In this document: piece after piece, positions 6,507 to 15,787 of the stretch
Layout of the letters: every line of letters begins with the position of its first letter
Numbering within the stretch: position 1 is the stretch's first letter
Assembly (NCBI GenBank): GCA_949283655.1
Contig: CASDTH010000033.1
Location: forward strand, 1-55,004
Length of the DNA stretch: 55,004 nucleotides
Direction of reading: 5' to 3'
DNA from: an uncultured bacterium
Lineage (GTDB): Bacteria > Bacillota > Clostridia > Oscillospirales > Acutalibacteraceae
Made by a program: the position numbers and the translations under genes
The notes under the pieces: model-generated
What the model was told of the DNA's origin: nothing
What the model saw: the letters and a program-made list of their open reading frames with translations, nothing else
Database searches by the model: none

Positions 6507-8201
6507 ATGTATGCAGGCTGTAAGAAGTATATCCCATTCACTCCGATTCAGATGGAGCACCGCGAATGGCCGGATAAGGTGATTACCCATGCGCCCATCT
6601 GGTGCAGCGTCGATCTGCGCGATGGGAACCAGGCGCTGGTGAACCCCATGAATCTGGAGGAAAAGCTGGAAATGTTCCAGCTGCTGGTTGATATCGGCGT
6701 CAAGGAGATCGAGGTCGGCTTCCCCTCCGCGAGCGAGACGGAGTATGAGATCCTGCGCACACTGATTGAGAAGAATTATATCCCGGATGACGTGACCATC
6801 CAGGTGCTGGTGCAGGCGCGCGAGCACCTGATCCGCAAAACCTTTGAGGCCATTGAGGGCGCGAAGAATGTGATCGTCCATTTTTATAATTCCACCTCCA
6901 CCCTGCAGCGCAAGGTCGTGTTTAAAAAGGATATGGATGGGATCATTGAGATCGCTGCAAACGGCGCAAAGCTCATCAAGGAGCTTACGGATGAGATGTG
7001 TGCAAAGCATCCGGAGATTAACATTCGCTATGAGTATTCCCCGGAGAGCTTTTCCGGCACGGAGATGGATAATGCCGTGGCCATCTGCGAGCGGGTAATG
7101 GAGCTGCTCGACGCAACGCCGGAGAATAAGGTGATTTTGAACCTGCCCTCCACAGTTGAGGGCAGCACCCCGAACGGCTATGCCGATCAGATTGAATATT
7201 TCTGCAAGCACCTGAAAAACCGCGAGAGCGCCATCATCTCCCTGCACCCGCATAACGACCGCGGCACGGGCGTGGCGGCGGCAGAGCTTGGGCTTATGGC
7301 GGGGGCGGACCGTATTGAGGGCACGCTCTTCGGCAACGGCGAGCGCACCGGCAATGTGGATATGGTGACGCTGGCACTGAATATGTATACGCAGGGCGTA
7401 GACCCTCGGCTGGATTTCCACGATATCAACCATGTGCGCGAGGTGTATGAGCGCACGACGAAGATGCACGTGGGCGAGCGCCAGCCCTATGCGGGCGCGT
7501 TGGTGTTCACGGCGTTCTCCGGCTCGCATCAGGATGCCATCAATAAGGGCGAGCAATATATGAAAACGAGCGGCACGCAGTATTGGGAGGTGCCGTATCT
7601 GCCGATTGATCCGGCGGATGTGGGCAGGGAATATGAGCCGATCATCCGCATCAACAGCCAGTCCGGCAAGGGCGGCGCGGCATTTATCATGAGCAACAAC
7701 TTCGGCTATGAGCTGCCCAAGGCGATGCACCCCGAGTTCGGCAAGGCAGTCAAGGCCGCCTGCGACGCAGCCGGCACGGAGATCAGCCCGCAGCAGGTGT
7801 TTGACCTGTTTAAGAAGGAATATATCGATGTAGATGGCCCCTATCAGATTCTGAAAATGAAGTATTATGATGAAGGCGCAGAGGATGGCTCTTCCTCCCA
7901 CGGCCGCTTTGTCGGTGTGATCAAGAACAACGGCTTCGAGCCCACCGAGATCACCGGCGAGGGCAACGGCCCAATTGACGCTTTCTTCAATGCGCTTCAG
8001 CAGGTGGGCATCAGCGGATATCACTTTGAGGATTATTCGGAGCACGCCATCTCCATCGGCTCTGATGCGAAGGCTGTTTCCTACATTCACTTGACGGATG
8101 CAGCAGGGAAGAATATTTTTGGCGTTGGCATCTCGCACAACATTTATTACGCCTCTATCCGAGGCGTAATGTGCGCGATTAACCGCTCCATGCGGGCTTA
8201 A
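6507..8201 (+). CDS. leuA: 2-isopropylmalate synthase (type 2 LeuA)
   Basis: Condenses acetyl-CoA with 2-oxoisovalerate, the first committed step of leucine synthesis. The protein has 564 residues, normal for the type 2 branch. The catalytic TIM barrel opens with the DLRDGNQAL motif near residue 36, which carries the metal-binding Asp. The metal ligands of HPHNDRG lie near 246. The C-terminal third is the regulatory LeuA dimer domain. The ATG at 6507 is chosen because AAGGAGG sits 8 nt upstream; an open frame extends further back only into the T-box leader. It is the first gene after the Leu T-box and is followed 44 nt later by leuB. leuCD are not in this window. Confidence 0.95.
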   Translation: MYAGCKKYIPFTPIQMEHREWPDKVITHAPIWCSVDLRDGNQALVNPMNLEEKLEMFQLLVDIGVKEIEVGFPSASETEYEILRTLIEKNYIPDDVTIQVLVQAREHLIRKTFEAIEGAKNVIVHFYNSTSTLQRKVVFKKDMDGIIEIAANGAKLIKELTDEMCAKHPEINIRYEYSPESFSGTEMDNAVAICERVMELLDATPENKVILNLPSTVEGSTPNGYADQIEYFCKHLKNRESAIISLHPHNDRGTGVAAAELGLMAGADRIEGTLFGNGERTGNVDMVTLALNMYTQGVDPRLDFHDINHVREVYERTTKMHVGERQPYAGALVFTAFSGSHQDAINKGEQYMKTSGTQYWEVPYLPIDPADVGREYEPIIRINSQSGKGGAAFIMSNNFGYELPKAMHPEFGKAVKAACDAAGTEISPQQVFDLFKKEYIDVDGPYQILKMKYYDEGAEDGSSSHGRFVGVIKNNGFEPTEITGEGNGPIDAFFNALQQVGISGYHFEDYSEHAISIGSDAKAVSYIHLTDAAGKNIFGVGISHNIYYASIRGVMCAINRSMRA

Positions 8202-8245
8202 AAAGCGGATTGAGAGAACGATCATTTTAAATGAGGTGAACTGAT

Positions 8246-9325
8246 TTGAAAACATATCATATCGCCGTCCTGCGCGGCGACGGCATCGGTCCGGAGATCG
8301 TGGCGGAGGCCATTAAAGTGCTCGACGCTGCCGGCAACCGGTTCGGTTTCCAGTGTGTGTATGATGAGCAGCTCATGGGCGGCTGCGCCATTGACGCCAC
8401 GGGCGAGCCGCTGCCGCAGCAGACGGTGGAGGCTTGCAAAAAGGCAGATTCCGTGCTGCTCGGTGCGGTTGGTGGATGGAAATGGGACACCCTGCCTGGT
8501 AACAAGCGACCGGAGGCAGGGCTTTTGGGGATTCGCAGCGCCCTGGGGCTGTATGCGAACCTGCGCCCGGCCAAGATTTTTGCGCCGCTGCGGAGCGCTT
8601 CTCCGATTAAAGATAGCATCATCGGCGATCAGCTCGATATCCTTGTGGTACGCGAGCTGACAGGTGGGATTTATTTTGGCGAGCGCGGCCGCTGCGAGAA
8701 GGAGGGCGCGCCGGCGGCTTATGACACCGAGAGCTATTCCGTGCCGGAAATCGAGCGCATTGCGCGCGTGGCCTTTGATATGGCGATGAAGCGCGGCAAA
8801 AAGCTGACAAGCGTGGATAAGGCGAACGTGCTCGAATCCTCCCGCCTGTGGCGGGAGACGGTGGTCCGCGTCTCCGCGGAATACCCGGAGGTGGAGCTGA
8901 ATCACATGTATGTGGATAACTGCGCCATGCAGCTCGTGCGCAACCCCGGCCAATTTGATGTGATCGTCACCTCGAATATGTTCGGCGATATCCTTTCGGA
9001 CGAAGCCTCCATGATCAGCGGTTCGATCGGGATGCTGGCTTCTGCGAGCCTTGCGGGCGGCAGCCTGGGGCTGTATGAGCCGATTCACGGCTCTGCGCCG
9101 GATATTGCGGGGCAGGGCGTTGCCAACCCGCTGGCGACGATCCTCTCCGTGGCGATGATGCTGCGCTATTCCTTTGATGAGCCGGAGGCGGCCGGCGCGA
9201 TTGAGGCGGCGGTGGACGCCGCGCTGCGTAATGTGCGCACGCCGGATATCAAAGAGGAGGGCCTCCCGGTGGTTTCCACAGGGGAGATGGGAGATTTGGT
9301 TGCACAATTGGTGGCGCAGGCCTGA
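8246..9325 (+). CDS. leuB: 3-isopropylmalate dehydrogenase
   Basis: Oxidises and decarboxylates 3-isopropylmalate with NAD in leucine synthesis. It is 359 residues, the usual family length, and starts with the family pattern [12 protein letters not shown]. The conserved substrate segment with the LR and [10 protein letters not shown] motifs follows in the middle, then the metal-binding [13 protein letters not shown] near 245. The start is a TTG with GAGGTGA 6-7 nt upstream; no ATG offers a better fit. It shares the T-box-controlled transcript with leuA and ends at a strong hairpin. Confidence 0.96.
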   Translation: MKTYHIAVLRGDGIGPEIVAEAIKVLDAAGNRFGFQCVYDEQLMGGCAIDATGEPLPQQTVEACKKADSVLLGAVGGWKWDTLPGNKRPEAGLLGIRSALGLYANLRPAKIFAPLRSASPIKDSIIGDQLDILVVRELTGGIYFGERGRCEKEGAPAAYDTESYSVPEIERIARVAFDMAMKRGKKLTSVDKANVLESSRLWRETVVRVSAEYPEVELNHMYVDNCAMQLVRNPGQFDVIVTSNMFGDILSDEASMISGSIGMLASASLAGGSLGLYEPIHGSAPDIAGQGVANPLATILSVAMMLRYSFDEPEAAGAIEAAVDAALRNVRTPDIKEEGLPVVSTGEMGDLVAQLVAQA

Positions 9326-9355
9326 GCCTTTCCCAGAGTAGGAAGGCAAAATTGA

Positions 9356-9396
9356 GCGCCGGGCAAAACGGTATCCGTTTTGCCCGGCGCTTTGCT
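9356..9396 (+). terminator. Terminator between convergent leuB and mrp
   Basis: A 16-bp perfect stem (9356-9371 with 9375-9390) and a 3-nt loop, followed by TTTGCTATT. It lies between converging genes and probably works in both directions. Confidence 0.85.
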
Positions 9397-9421
9397 ATTG
9401 TGATATGAGCGATAGCGGCTT

Positions 9422-10273
9422 TTATTCCGCCTCAGTGAAGGTACGCTCCAAAAAATCTGCAACGGGGGCGATGGCCTTATCATCCGCCAGTTCAACTGCG
9501 CCCTGATCGACGAGATGCGCTGTTTTACTGTCAATCGGCAGGCGGGCAAGCACCGGCACGCCGAGGGAGGAGGCAACCTCCTCCGCCTTGCTCTCGCCGA
9601 ACAGCTCGATTTTCTTCCCACAATCCGGGCAGAGAGCGTAGCTCATGTTTTCTACAATACCGAGGATCGGGATATTCATCATCTTCGCCATATGATAGGC
9701 CTTTTTCACAATCAGGGTTACCAGATCCTGCGGCGTGGTCACCACAATGATACCGTCCAGCGGCAGGGATTGAAACACCGTCAGCGGTACGTCGCCGGTT
9801 CCAGGAGGCATATCGATGAACATGTAGTCAATATCGCCCCAGGCGACGTCCGTCCAAAACTGCTGGATTACGCCGGAGATCACCGGGCCGCGCCACACGA
9901 CGGGGGCTTCCTCATCCTCCAGCAGGAGGTTGACGGACATAACCTCGATCCCCATTTTGGATTTTTCCGGGAGGAGACCAAGCTCGTTGGCCTTTGCCTT
10001 TTCCCGGATGCCGAAGGCCTTAGGGATGGAAGGGCCCGTTACATCCGCGTCGAACACAGCGGTCGCATACCCTCTTGCCTGCATTGCGCATGCGGTCAGG
10101 GAAGTGACAAGCGATTTGCCGACGCCGCCCTTGCCGCTGACAATGCCGATGACCCGGCGCACGGTGCTATATTGGTTGAGCTGGATATGCATATCCTGCT
10201 TCCGGGAGGAGCAGTCGGCCCCGCAGCTCTCGCAGTTGCCGCTACATCCGGTTTGGTTGGTGGTTTCACTCAT
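9422..10273 (-). CDS. mrp: Mrp/ApbC-family Fe-S carrier ATPase
   Basis: P-loop ATPase of the Mrp/NBP35 family that carries and transfers iron-sulfur clusters in the cytoplasm. It has 283 residues. Walker A SGKGGVGKS with the deviant lysine lies at about 46-54, followed by DADVTGPSIPK and IDMPPGTGDVPL motifs. A short N-terminal extension holds four cysteines (10, 14, 17, 21), resembling the extra cluster site of NBP35-type members. The C-terminal CPDC pair is the bridging cluster site. The ATG has an AGGAG site. Only 3 nt separate it from tadA upstream, so the two are co-transcribed. Confidence 0.93.
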   Translation of the reverse strand: MSETTNQTGCSGNCESCGADCSSRKQDMHIQLNQYSTVRRVIGIVSGKGGVGKSLVTSLTACAMQARGYATAVFDADVTGPSIPKAFGIREKAKANELGLLPEKSKMGIEVMSVNLLLEDEEAPVVWRGPVISGVIQQFWTDVAWGDIDYMFIDMPPGTGDVPLTVFQSLPLDGIIVVTTPQDLVTLIVKKAYHMAKMMNIPILGIVENMSYALCPDCGKKIELFGESKAEEVASSLGVPVLARLPIDSKTAHLVDQGAVELADDKAIAPVADFLERTFTEAE

Positions 10274-10276
10274 GGC

Positions 10277-10756
10277 TTAAACATCTCCTATTTTATCTTT
10301 CGCTTTCCGGTTTTCCCGCAGGCGGCGGAAAAAATCCGTAAGAAGCATAGCGCATTCATCTGCCATAAACCCGCCCTCCAGGAGTGGTTTATGGTTATAG
10401 GGCAGGGCGAATAGATCTACAACGGAGCCGCAGGAGCCAGCCTTAGTATCATAGGCGCCGAATACCACCCGGCGCATCCGCGCGTTGATAAGTGCCCCCG
10501 CGCACATTGGACAGGGCTCCAGCGTGACATAGAGCGTGCATTCCCATAGCCGCCAGCCGCCAAGGGTGCGGCATGCATCAGCAATCGCCTCCAGCTCCGC
10601 ATGGGCCAGAGCATTTTTACCTGTTTCACGGCGGTTGCGGCCCCGCCCGACGATGCCGCCCGCCTGTGTGACGACTGCCCCGACGGGCACCTCGCCCTCC
10701 AACGCGGAGAGGCGCGCGAGAAGCAAGGCCTCTCGCATGCATTCCTGATCGGTCAT
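10277..10756 (-). CDS. tadA: tRNA-specific adenosine deaminase
   Basis: Zinc deaminase that converts wobble A34 of tRNA-Arg(ACG) to inosine. It is 159 residues. The catalytic signature is complete: HAE at 52-54 and PCPMC with Cys82 and Cys85, together the zinc ligands and proton-shuttling Glu. The ATG at 10756 is chosen because the product then starts like other TadA proteins; the open frame upstream runs into the preceding gene and lacks homology. The ribosome site is weak (GGAGCGGA), consistent with coupling to the CPBP gene that ends 19 nt upstream. Confidence 0.95.
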   Translation of the reverse strand: MTDQECMREALLLARLSALEGEVPVGAVVTQAGGIVGRGRNRRETGKNALAHAELEAIADACRTLGGWRLWECTLYVTLEPCPMCAGALINARMRRVVFGAYDTKAGSCGSVVDLFALPYNHKPLLEGGFMADECAMLLTDFFRRLRENRKAKDKIGDV

Positions 10757-10775
10757 GAATATCCGCTCCGCTCTT

Positions 10776-11888
10776 TTACAGTTTCGCCGGCCCGGCCTTG
10801 GGGCCGGAAAATGAGAATACAAACGCTGCTACAACCAGCACAAAAAACAGGATGGTGGGCAGCACAGTGGAGAAAGGCACGCTAATATAATACCGCGTTG
10901 CCCAGATCATCAGGGCCAGCGCCAGCACCATTGGCGGCGTGAAGAGATAAGCGCTCAGCTTTTCGCTGTGGCGCAGTGGGACTGTGGAGAGCGGCAGGAT
11001 CACCCGCACGCCCTTTTTAAACAGATAGACCAGCAGTGCAGCCGCACCGGCAGCAACCACTGTGCCGATCATCACCGCAGAGATCACGTTGACTGTTGTG
11101 GCAGGCAGATTGGCAATGGCAATGGTTTGCACAACACTGATGGAGTTATTCAAAAAGTGGATCAATATTCCTACCCACAGGGAGCCGCTTGCAATCACTG
11201 CATAGCCCAGCCCAAGCCCGGCGATAAAGGCGAAGGGCGCCTGCACCAGGTTCCCGTGCATGATGGCAAAAACGAGAGAGGACATGAGAATGGCGAACCA
11301 GTCGCCGTATTTGCGCAGTGGCTGCATGACTACGCCGCGCACAGCAAATTCCTCCACCACAGCGGGCGCAACAGCACTCTGGATAAACAGGAGCACACAG
11401 CTGAGCACATCCGTGGGGAGCATCGTTTCAGGCGCGGTGAGCGAAATATGAAACAGCTCTAAAAGAAAGAGTATCCCATTTGTCGCATAGTTGCCCGCCA
11501 TGCAGACAAGCAGACCGATCAGAACCAATAGGGCGGCACGCCCCTTGCGCGCGGGCGCGTGCAGTGGAATAGCGGGCGCTTTCCTGCGGATATGGAGCAA
11601 ACCATAAACGCAGAGAAAGGGCAGACCTACACAAAAAACCGTATAAAGAATGCCGCATGCGTTTTGAAATAGGCTGTTGCTCTGATACGTTTCTCCCACC
11701 CCAAGCAGGAGGAGCAAGGTGGAAAACACCTGCTGCATCAACAGGAAGCCAAGTAATCCAAGGCCTGCAAAAACACTCAAGGTGCGAAGCTGTTTCTTGG
11801 CTCGCAGTACTGCCGGATCAGGGGGGCAGTGAAACGAATCCGGCTCCACGTTATAGCGATAGGGGGGAGGCGGGTAATAACCGTTCAT
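10776..11888 (-). CDS. CPBP-family intramembrane protease
   Basis: Polytopic membrane protein of 370 residues with about eight hydrophobic segments. The Abi/CPBP (CAAX protease-like) motifs are all visible: EEFAVRG with Glu179-Glu180 and Arg184, FAIMHG with His211, and the HFLNN motif with His244. These form the metal-independent glutamate protease site of the family. The N-terminal 30 residues are proline/tyrosine-rich and cytosolic. The ATG has a GGGAG site. It heads a minus-strand operon with tadA and mrp, though no functional link is evident. Substrates of bacterial members are mostly unknown. Confidence 0.9.
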   Translation of the reverse strand: MNGYYPPPPYRYNVEPDSFHCPPDPAVLRAKKQLRTLSVFAGLGLLGFLLMQQVFSTLLLLLGVGETYQSNSLFQNACGILYTVFCVGLPFLCVYGLLHIRRKAPAIPLHAPARKGRAALLVLIGLLVCMAGNYATNGILFLLELFHISLTAPETMLPTDVLSCVLLFIQSAVAPAVVEEFAVRGVVMQPLRKYGDWFAILMSSLVFAIMHGNLVQAPFAFIAGLGLGYAVIASGSLWVGILIHFLNNSISVVQTIAIANLPATTVNVISAVMIGTVVAAGAAALLVYLFKKGVRVILPLSTVPLRHSEKLSAYLFTPPMVLALALMIWATRYYISVPFSTVLPTILFFVLVVAAFVFSFSGPKAGPAKL

Positions 11889-11965
11889 GCGTCAATCTCC
11901 CTTATAATATTTGCCGCGCTTAGCCTTTCCCCATGCTCTGTAACGAGTAAAGGCCAATCTTCTAT

Positions 11966-11993
11966 ATTATAGCCGATTTTGTGTGGAAATCAA
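11966..11993 (-). promoter_or_regulatory. Promoter of the CPBP-tadA-mrp operon
   Basis: On the minus strand TTGATT (11988-11993), 16 bp, TATAAT (11966-11971). The start point would give a leader of about 70 nt. Confidence 0.75.
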
Positions 11994-12026
11994 TGGGTGT
12001 CCGTGATCAGCCGTCACCTTTCTCTG

Positions 12027-12165
12027 CGGCCTGAGCGGGAAAATCAATCATTTTCATTTGTGGTGCAGCCAGCAGGTTTTCTTTGATTTTTAGTGAACGC
12101 CTAGTTGCGTTGTACATGCTTTCATTCTCTTGTTTCTGCAAGAGAGCCAGCATTGACGCACAGGG
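12027..12165 (-). repeat. Dispersed intergenic repeat, copy a
   Basis: This stretch shares a patchy but collinear series of blocks with 36578-36710: the CCTGAGCGGGAAA block, GGTTTTCTTTGAT, and GTTGC-TTGTACA. It also matches 36793-36807 in the opposite orientation (15 bases, GCACCACAAATGAAA). In one minus-strand frame copies a and b share the word FPAQAAE and a YNAT-like start, but no copy looks like a real gene. The rest of 11889-12318 shows no gene or known RNA. Confidence 0.65.
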
Positions 12166-12318
12166 GGAAACAGCGCCGCCCGGCGGGCTCAGGCGGGTAC
12201 TCGCTGCGTTCTCGGGCACGGCAGGGTTTTCTGGAAGGCAAAGAGGGTCACGCAGCCGGGGGCGCGGCTACGGCGCTGAAAACCGATGTGTGCCCCTGTA
12301 CACGAGTACTAGCTATTG

Positions 12319-12370
12319 CAAAAAATAAAATGCCCGCCGGCGTAATGTCAAAACAAAACCGGCGGGCAGG
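12319..12370 (-). terminator. Terminator of the feo operon
   Basis: On the minus strand CTGCCCGCCGG pairs with CCGGCGGGCA, followed by TTTTATTTTTTG. It ends the transcript after the FeoB-associated gene. Confidence 0.9.
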
Positions 12371-12428
12371 GCACCCTCGAAGGGGAGCGGTTAAATGGGA
12401 TCGCGCAAGGCGTGAAAGCGCTATTATT

Positions 12429-12647
12429 TTATGATTTGTGCGGCGATTGCTTGTGTGCCTGTGTGGGCTTTTCGCTGTGGCATAACCCGCAGGAAGGGCA
12501 GCTTTCACAGCTACATCCGCAGGAGGAGGCTCCATTCTTTCGATTTCGCCGAAGCCTTATCAGAATCAGAGCCACGACTGCCGCAACCAGCAGACCGATC
12601 AGAATGGTGCCCCAATTTGCGAGGAGAAAACCGAGCAGCGTTACCAT
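12429..12647 (-). CDS. FeoB-associated Cys-rich membrane protein
   Basis: 72-residue protein with one N-terminal membrane helix (about 8-30), an arginine-rich cytosolic stretch (RLRRNRK), and a cysteine cluster CGCSCESCPSCGLC near 43-56. This arrangement and its place directly after feoB match the FeoB-associated Cys-rich family. The family is thought to assist ferrous iron transport at the membrane, perhaps as a metal-binding partner; the mechanism is not settled. The start codon follows AAAGGAGATGG. It lies 32 nt downstream of feoB in the same transcript and is followed by the operon terminator. Confidence 0.9.
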   Translation of the reverse strand: MVTLLGFLLANWGTILIGLLVAAVVALILIRLRRNRKNGASSCGCSCESCPSCGLCHSEKPTQAHKQSPHKS

Positions 12648-12679
12648 CTCCTTTCTTTGAAATTTAGGAAACCAGAGTT

Positions 12680-15088
12680 TCAGGCTTTTGCCTTTCTTTG
12701 CAGAGAACTACTCTCCCGATAGGGCCGCAACAGCAGGAATAGGAAGAGCGCTACGAGCGCAAAGGCGGCAATGGTGCCAAGCACATTACCGTGCCCGGTG
12801 AAGAACATGCCGAGCTGATATACGATCAGGGCAAATGCATAGGCGAAGCCGCACTGATAGCCGATGGCGAACCAGGTCCATTTTGCGCTGTTCATTTCAC
12901 GCTTGATTGCGCCGATTGCGGCAAAGCAGGGGGCACACAGCAGATTGAAAATTAAAAAAGAGTAAGCGGCAAGAGGCGTGAACGCAGCGCGGACACTGGC
13001 CCATACCTGCCAGCCGTTTTCTGCAACCTCTTCGAGGCCGCCGAAGAGAATCCCGAACGTGCTGACCACGTTTTCCTTTGCAATCAGGCCAGTAATGGAA
13101 GCAACCGCTCCCTGCCAGGTGCCCCAGCCCAGCGGGACAAAGAGCCAGCGCAGCGCATTGCCGATTGCAGCTAAGATGCTGCTTTCCATCGCAACCATGC
13201 CAAAAGAGCCGTTTTCCCAACCGAATGAGGAGGTGAACCATACCAGAATGGTGGAAAGCAGAATCACTGTGCCGGCTTTCTTGATAAAGGACCAGCCGCG
13301 CTCCCACATAGAGCGGAGCACATTGCCAACCGTCGGCCAGTGGTATGCGGGCAGTTCCATGACGAATGGCGCCGGATCCCCCGCAAATAGCTTCGTCTTT
13401 TTCAACATGATACCGGAAACGATGATTGCAAATACCCCAATGAAATAGGCGCTCGGTGCAACCCACCAGGCGCCACCGAACAGGGCGCCTGCAATGAGAG
13501 CAATGATCGGAAGCTTCGCACTGCATGGGATAAATGTTGTGGTCATGATGGTCATCTTGCGGTCACGGTCATTTTCAATGGTGCGAGAGGCCATTACGCC
13601 GGGCACACCGCAGCCTGTGCCAATCAGCATCGGGATGAAGGATTTACCAGAGAGGCCAAATTTGCGGAAGATACGGTCCATCACAAAAGCGATGCGCGCC
13701 ATGTAGCCGCAGCCCTCTAAAAAAGCAAGGAAGAGGAACAGCACCAGCATCTGCGGCACAAAGCCGAGCACTGCGCCCACGCCGGCGACAATGCCGTCCA
13801 GCACCAAACCCTTTAGCCAATCGGCGCAGTTGACCGTGTCCAGCCCACTTTCGATCAGCACTGGAATGCCGGGCACCCATACGCCGTATTCCGCAGGGTC
13901 AGGCTCTTCAATTGAAGAGGCTTCGAGATATGTATTGTAATCAACGGGGATTTCCGCCTCTATATTCCCCTCATCGTCATACAGCTTGGCGGTGGCCGTC
14001 AGCTCTGTGGCGGCACTGGGATTCAGGCCAGCGTCTTCTGCTGCGGCCTCAAACGCTTCGACCTTTGCACCTGGCACGGCATAATTGTCGACCGCTTCGG
14101 AATAAGCAGCGGAACCGATGCCGAACAGATGCCAGCCATCACCAAAAAATCCATCGTTAGCCCAGTCGGTCGCCCAGGTGCCGACAGTGGAAACAGATAC
14201 AAAATAAACAACGAACATAACAACCGCAAAAATCGGGAGCGCCAACCAGCGGTTGGTCACAATCCGGTCGATTTTATCGGAAACAGTCATCCTGCTGGCA
14301 TTCTTTTTATGGTAGCAGCCCTTGAGAATGGACGCGATATAGAGATACCGTTCATTGGTGATGATACTTTCAGCATCATCGTCCAGTTCTGCTTCCGCTG
14401 CCTTAATATCCTCTTCGATATGCTTTAGCACGGCCGGCTCTAGCCCTAACTGCTCAAGTACTTTATGATCACGCTCAAAAATTTTGATTGCATACCAACG
14501 CTGCTGCTCTGCGGGCATTTCATGTACCGCTGCCTCTTCAATATGGGCGATTGCGTGCTCTACCGCACCGCTGAATGTGTGTTGCGGCACTGTTTTTGCG
14601 CCTTTTGCGGCGCGGACGGCGTCTTCAGCGGCCTCCATGGTGCCAGCGCCCTTGAGGGCGGAAATTTCAACAACCTTGCATCCAAGCTGACGGGAAAGCT
14701 CCTCAATATTAATTTTATCGCCATGCTTTTTCACCACGTCCATCATGTTGATGGCCACGACGACCGGAATCCCCAGCTCGGTGAGCTGGGTCGTTAGGTA
14801 TAGGTTGCGCTCCAGGTTGGTGCCGTCGACGATATTCAAAATCGCATCGGGGCGCTCATGGATGAGATAGTTTCGAGCCACAACCTCCTCCAGCGTGTAG
14901 GGCGAAAGGGAGTAGATACCGGGCAGATCCGTGATGATCACATCGTCGTGCTTTTTCAGCTTGCCCTCTTTTTTTTCTACCGTTACGCCGGGCCAGTTCC
15001 CCACAAACTGGTTGGCTCCGGTCAGTGCGTTAAACAGTGTCGTCTTTCCGCTGTTTGGGTTGCCTGCCAGCGCAATTTTGATATTCAT
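12680..15088 (-). CDS. feoB: Ferrous iron transporter FeoB
   Basis: GTP-binding membrane protein that imports Fe(II). It has 802 residues. The N-terminal G domain shows G1 GNPNSGKTT (8-16), G3 DLPG, and G4-like NMMD. A helical GDI-like region follows (about 170-270), then the membrane domain with two Gate motifs, including the CGVPG and PCSAKLP segments with conserved cysteines. Between the first membrane helix and the core lies an extra outside segment of about 110 residues (about 315-425), acidic and alanine-rich, longer than in textbook FeoB. The ATG has a GGAAAGGAAG site. It has its own candidate promoter with an operator (15109-15130). Confidence 0.96.
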   Translation of the reverse strand: MNIKIALAGNPNSGKTTLFNALTGANQFVGNWPGVTVEKKEGKLKKHDDVIITDLPGIYSLSPYTLEEVVARNYLIHERPDAILNIVDGTNLERNLYLTTQLTELGIPVVVAINMMDVVKKHGDKINIEELSRQLGCKVVEISALKGAGTMEAAEDAVRAAKGAKTVPQHTFSGAVEHAIAHIEEAAVHEMPAEQQRWYAIKIFERDHKVLEQLGLEPAVLKHIEEDIKAAEAELDDDAESIITNERYLYIASILKGCYHKKNASRMTVSDKIDRIVTNRWLALPIFAVVMFVVYFVSVSTVGTWATDWANDGFFGDGWHLFGIGSAAYSEAVDNYAVPGAKVEAFEAAAEDAGLNPSAATELTATAKLYDDEGNIEAEIPVDYNTYLEASSIEEPDPAEYGVWVPGIPVLIESGLDTVNCADWLKGLVLDGIVAGVGAVLGFVPQMLVLFLFLAFLEGCGYMARIAFVMDRIFRKFGLSGKSFIPMLIGTGCGVPGVMASRTIENDRDRKMTIMTTTFIPCSAKLPIIALIAGALFGGAWWVAPSAYFIGVFAIIVSGIMLKKTKLFAGDPAPFVMELPAYHWPTVGNVLRSMWERGWSFIKKAGTVILLSTILVWFTSSFGWENGSFGMVAMESSILAAIGNALRWLFVPLGWGTWQGAVASITGLIAKENVVSTFGILFGGLEEVAENGWQVWASVRAAFTPLAAYSFLIFNLLCAPCFAAIGAIKREMNSAKWTWFAIGYQCGFAYAFALIVYQLGMFFTGHGNVLGTIAAFALVALFLFLLLRPYRESSSLQRKAKA

Positions 15089-15108
15089 TGTAATGCTTCC
15101 TTTCCAAA

Positions 15109-15130
15109 ATTATAGTTAGTTGCAGCTAAC
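15109..15130 (-). promoter_or_regulatory. feoB operator with adjoining -10 box
   Basis: GTTAG-N6-CTAAC at 15115-15130 directly abuts a TATAAT -10 box (15109-15114, minus strand) and would fill the spacer of the promoter; the -35 is poor. The same operator geometry occurs before the first feoA at 15790-15805. This suggests a shared metalloregulator of the DtxR type (inference). Confidence 0.75.
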
Positions 15131-15167
15131 TTACGCGGCCAAAAATGAGGCGATTGCCCCAACCATG

Positions 15168-15389
15168 TTACTCCACTTCAATCATCCCGGCATCCGCTTT
15201 TCTGATCGAGAGCTCATAGCCCCGCACCGTTACCTCTACCGGGTCCCCAAGCGGCGCAACCTTACGCACATAGACCTGCACCCCTTTGGTGATGCCCATG
15301 TCCATAATCCTGCGCTTGACAGCGCCCTCCCCGTGAAGCTTCGTCACTGTTACTGTGTCGCCGATGTTTGCCTGCCTGAGCGTTTTCAT
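15168..15389 (-). CDS. feoA: FeoA domain protein (second copy)
   Basis: Small SH3-like cytosolic protein of 73 residues that partners FeoB. The fold pattern is clear: LRQANIGDTVTV at the start, RRIMDMGITKG in the middle, and a basic-hydrophobic end RGYELSIRKADAGMIEV. The ATG at 15389 has AGGAGGAG 5-6 nt upstream; a longer open frame upstream has no ribosome site or homology. It lies between the other feoA and feoB. Tandem feoA genes are common in Clostridia, and the two copies here are quite different from each other. Confidence 0.93.
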   Translation of the reverse strand: MKTLRQANIGDTVTVTKLHGEGAVKRRIMDMGITKGVQVYVRKVAPLGDPVEVTVRGYELSIRKADAGMIEVE

Positions 15390-15526
15390 GCTGACTCCTC
15401 CTTGTATTTGTGCGCTTTCTATAACACAATTCCGCCCTGACGGAGCAGGGCGAAAACCAACCGCCGCACAGGTGCTGCCCATAGCCAGTGGGAGGCTTAC
15501 CAGTGAAGCACTCTGCGCTGCGGCGC

Positions 15527-15739
15527 TTATACCATAATTTTACCGGCCATCTCGCGGCTGATGGCTACCCGGGAATCTTTCACGTTAACGATCAGATTGC
15601 CCCCGCTGGTGGAAACAACCGTCACACTTCCACCTACTACAAAGCCCATGCTTTCCAAATGTGTGCGGACATCCGGCTTCCCACCAACTTTTTGGATCCT
15701 ATTTTCTTCACCAATATTTGCCAATGTCAAGGGCATCAT
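15527..15739 (-). CDS. feoA: FeoA domain protein (first copy)
   Basis: 70-residue FeoA-like protein: PLTLANIGEENRI, then VRTHLESMGFVVGGSVTVV, GNLIVNVKDSRVAISREMAGKIMV. The final VAISREMA-IMV segment is typical of FeoA domains. An AGGAGGAGAG site precedes two consecutive ATG codons. It is the first gene of the feo cluster and stands behind a strong promoter that carries the GTTAG-N6-CTAAC operator. It may modulate FeoB GTPase activity, as inferred for the family. Confidence 0.92.
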   Translation of the reverse strand: MMPLTLANIGEENRIQKVGGKPDVRTHLESMGFVVGGSVTVVSTSGGNLIVNVKDSRVAISREMAGKIMV

Positions 15740-15787
15740 GCGCTGCTCTCCTCCTTTTTCAGCGAGGCAGGAATCTCAACCGCACTT

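Noticed and set aside
6351..8255. Long open frame on the minus strand opposite leuA
   Set aside because: It mirrors the leuA codon pattern, has no ribosome site and encodes no recognisable protein. It results from GC-rich codon use on the other strand.
12007..12219. 70-codon minus-strand frame over repeat copy a
   Set aside because: No ribosome site at the first ATG, and the partial matches with copy b are broken by frame changes. It is kept as repeat, not gene.
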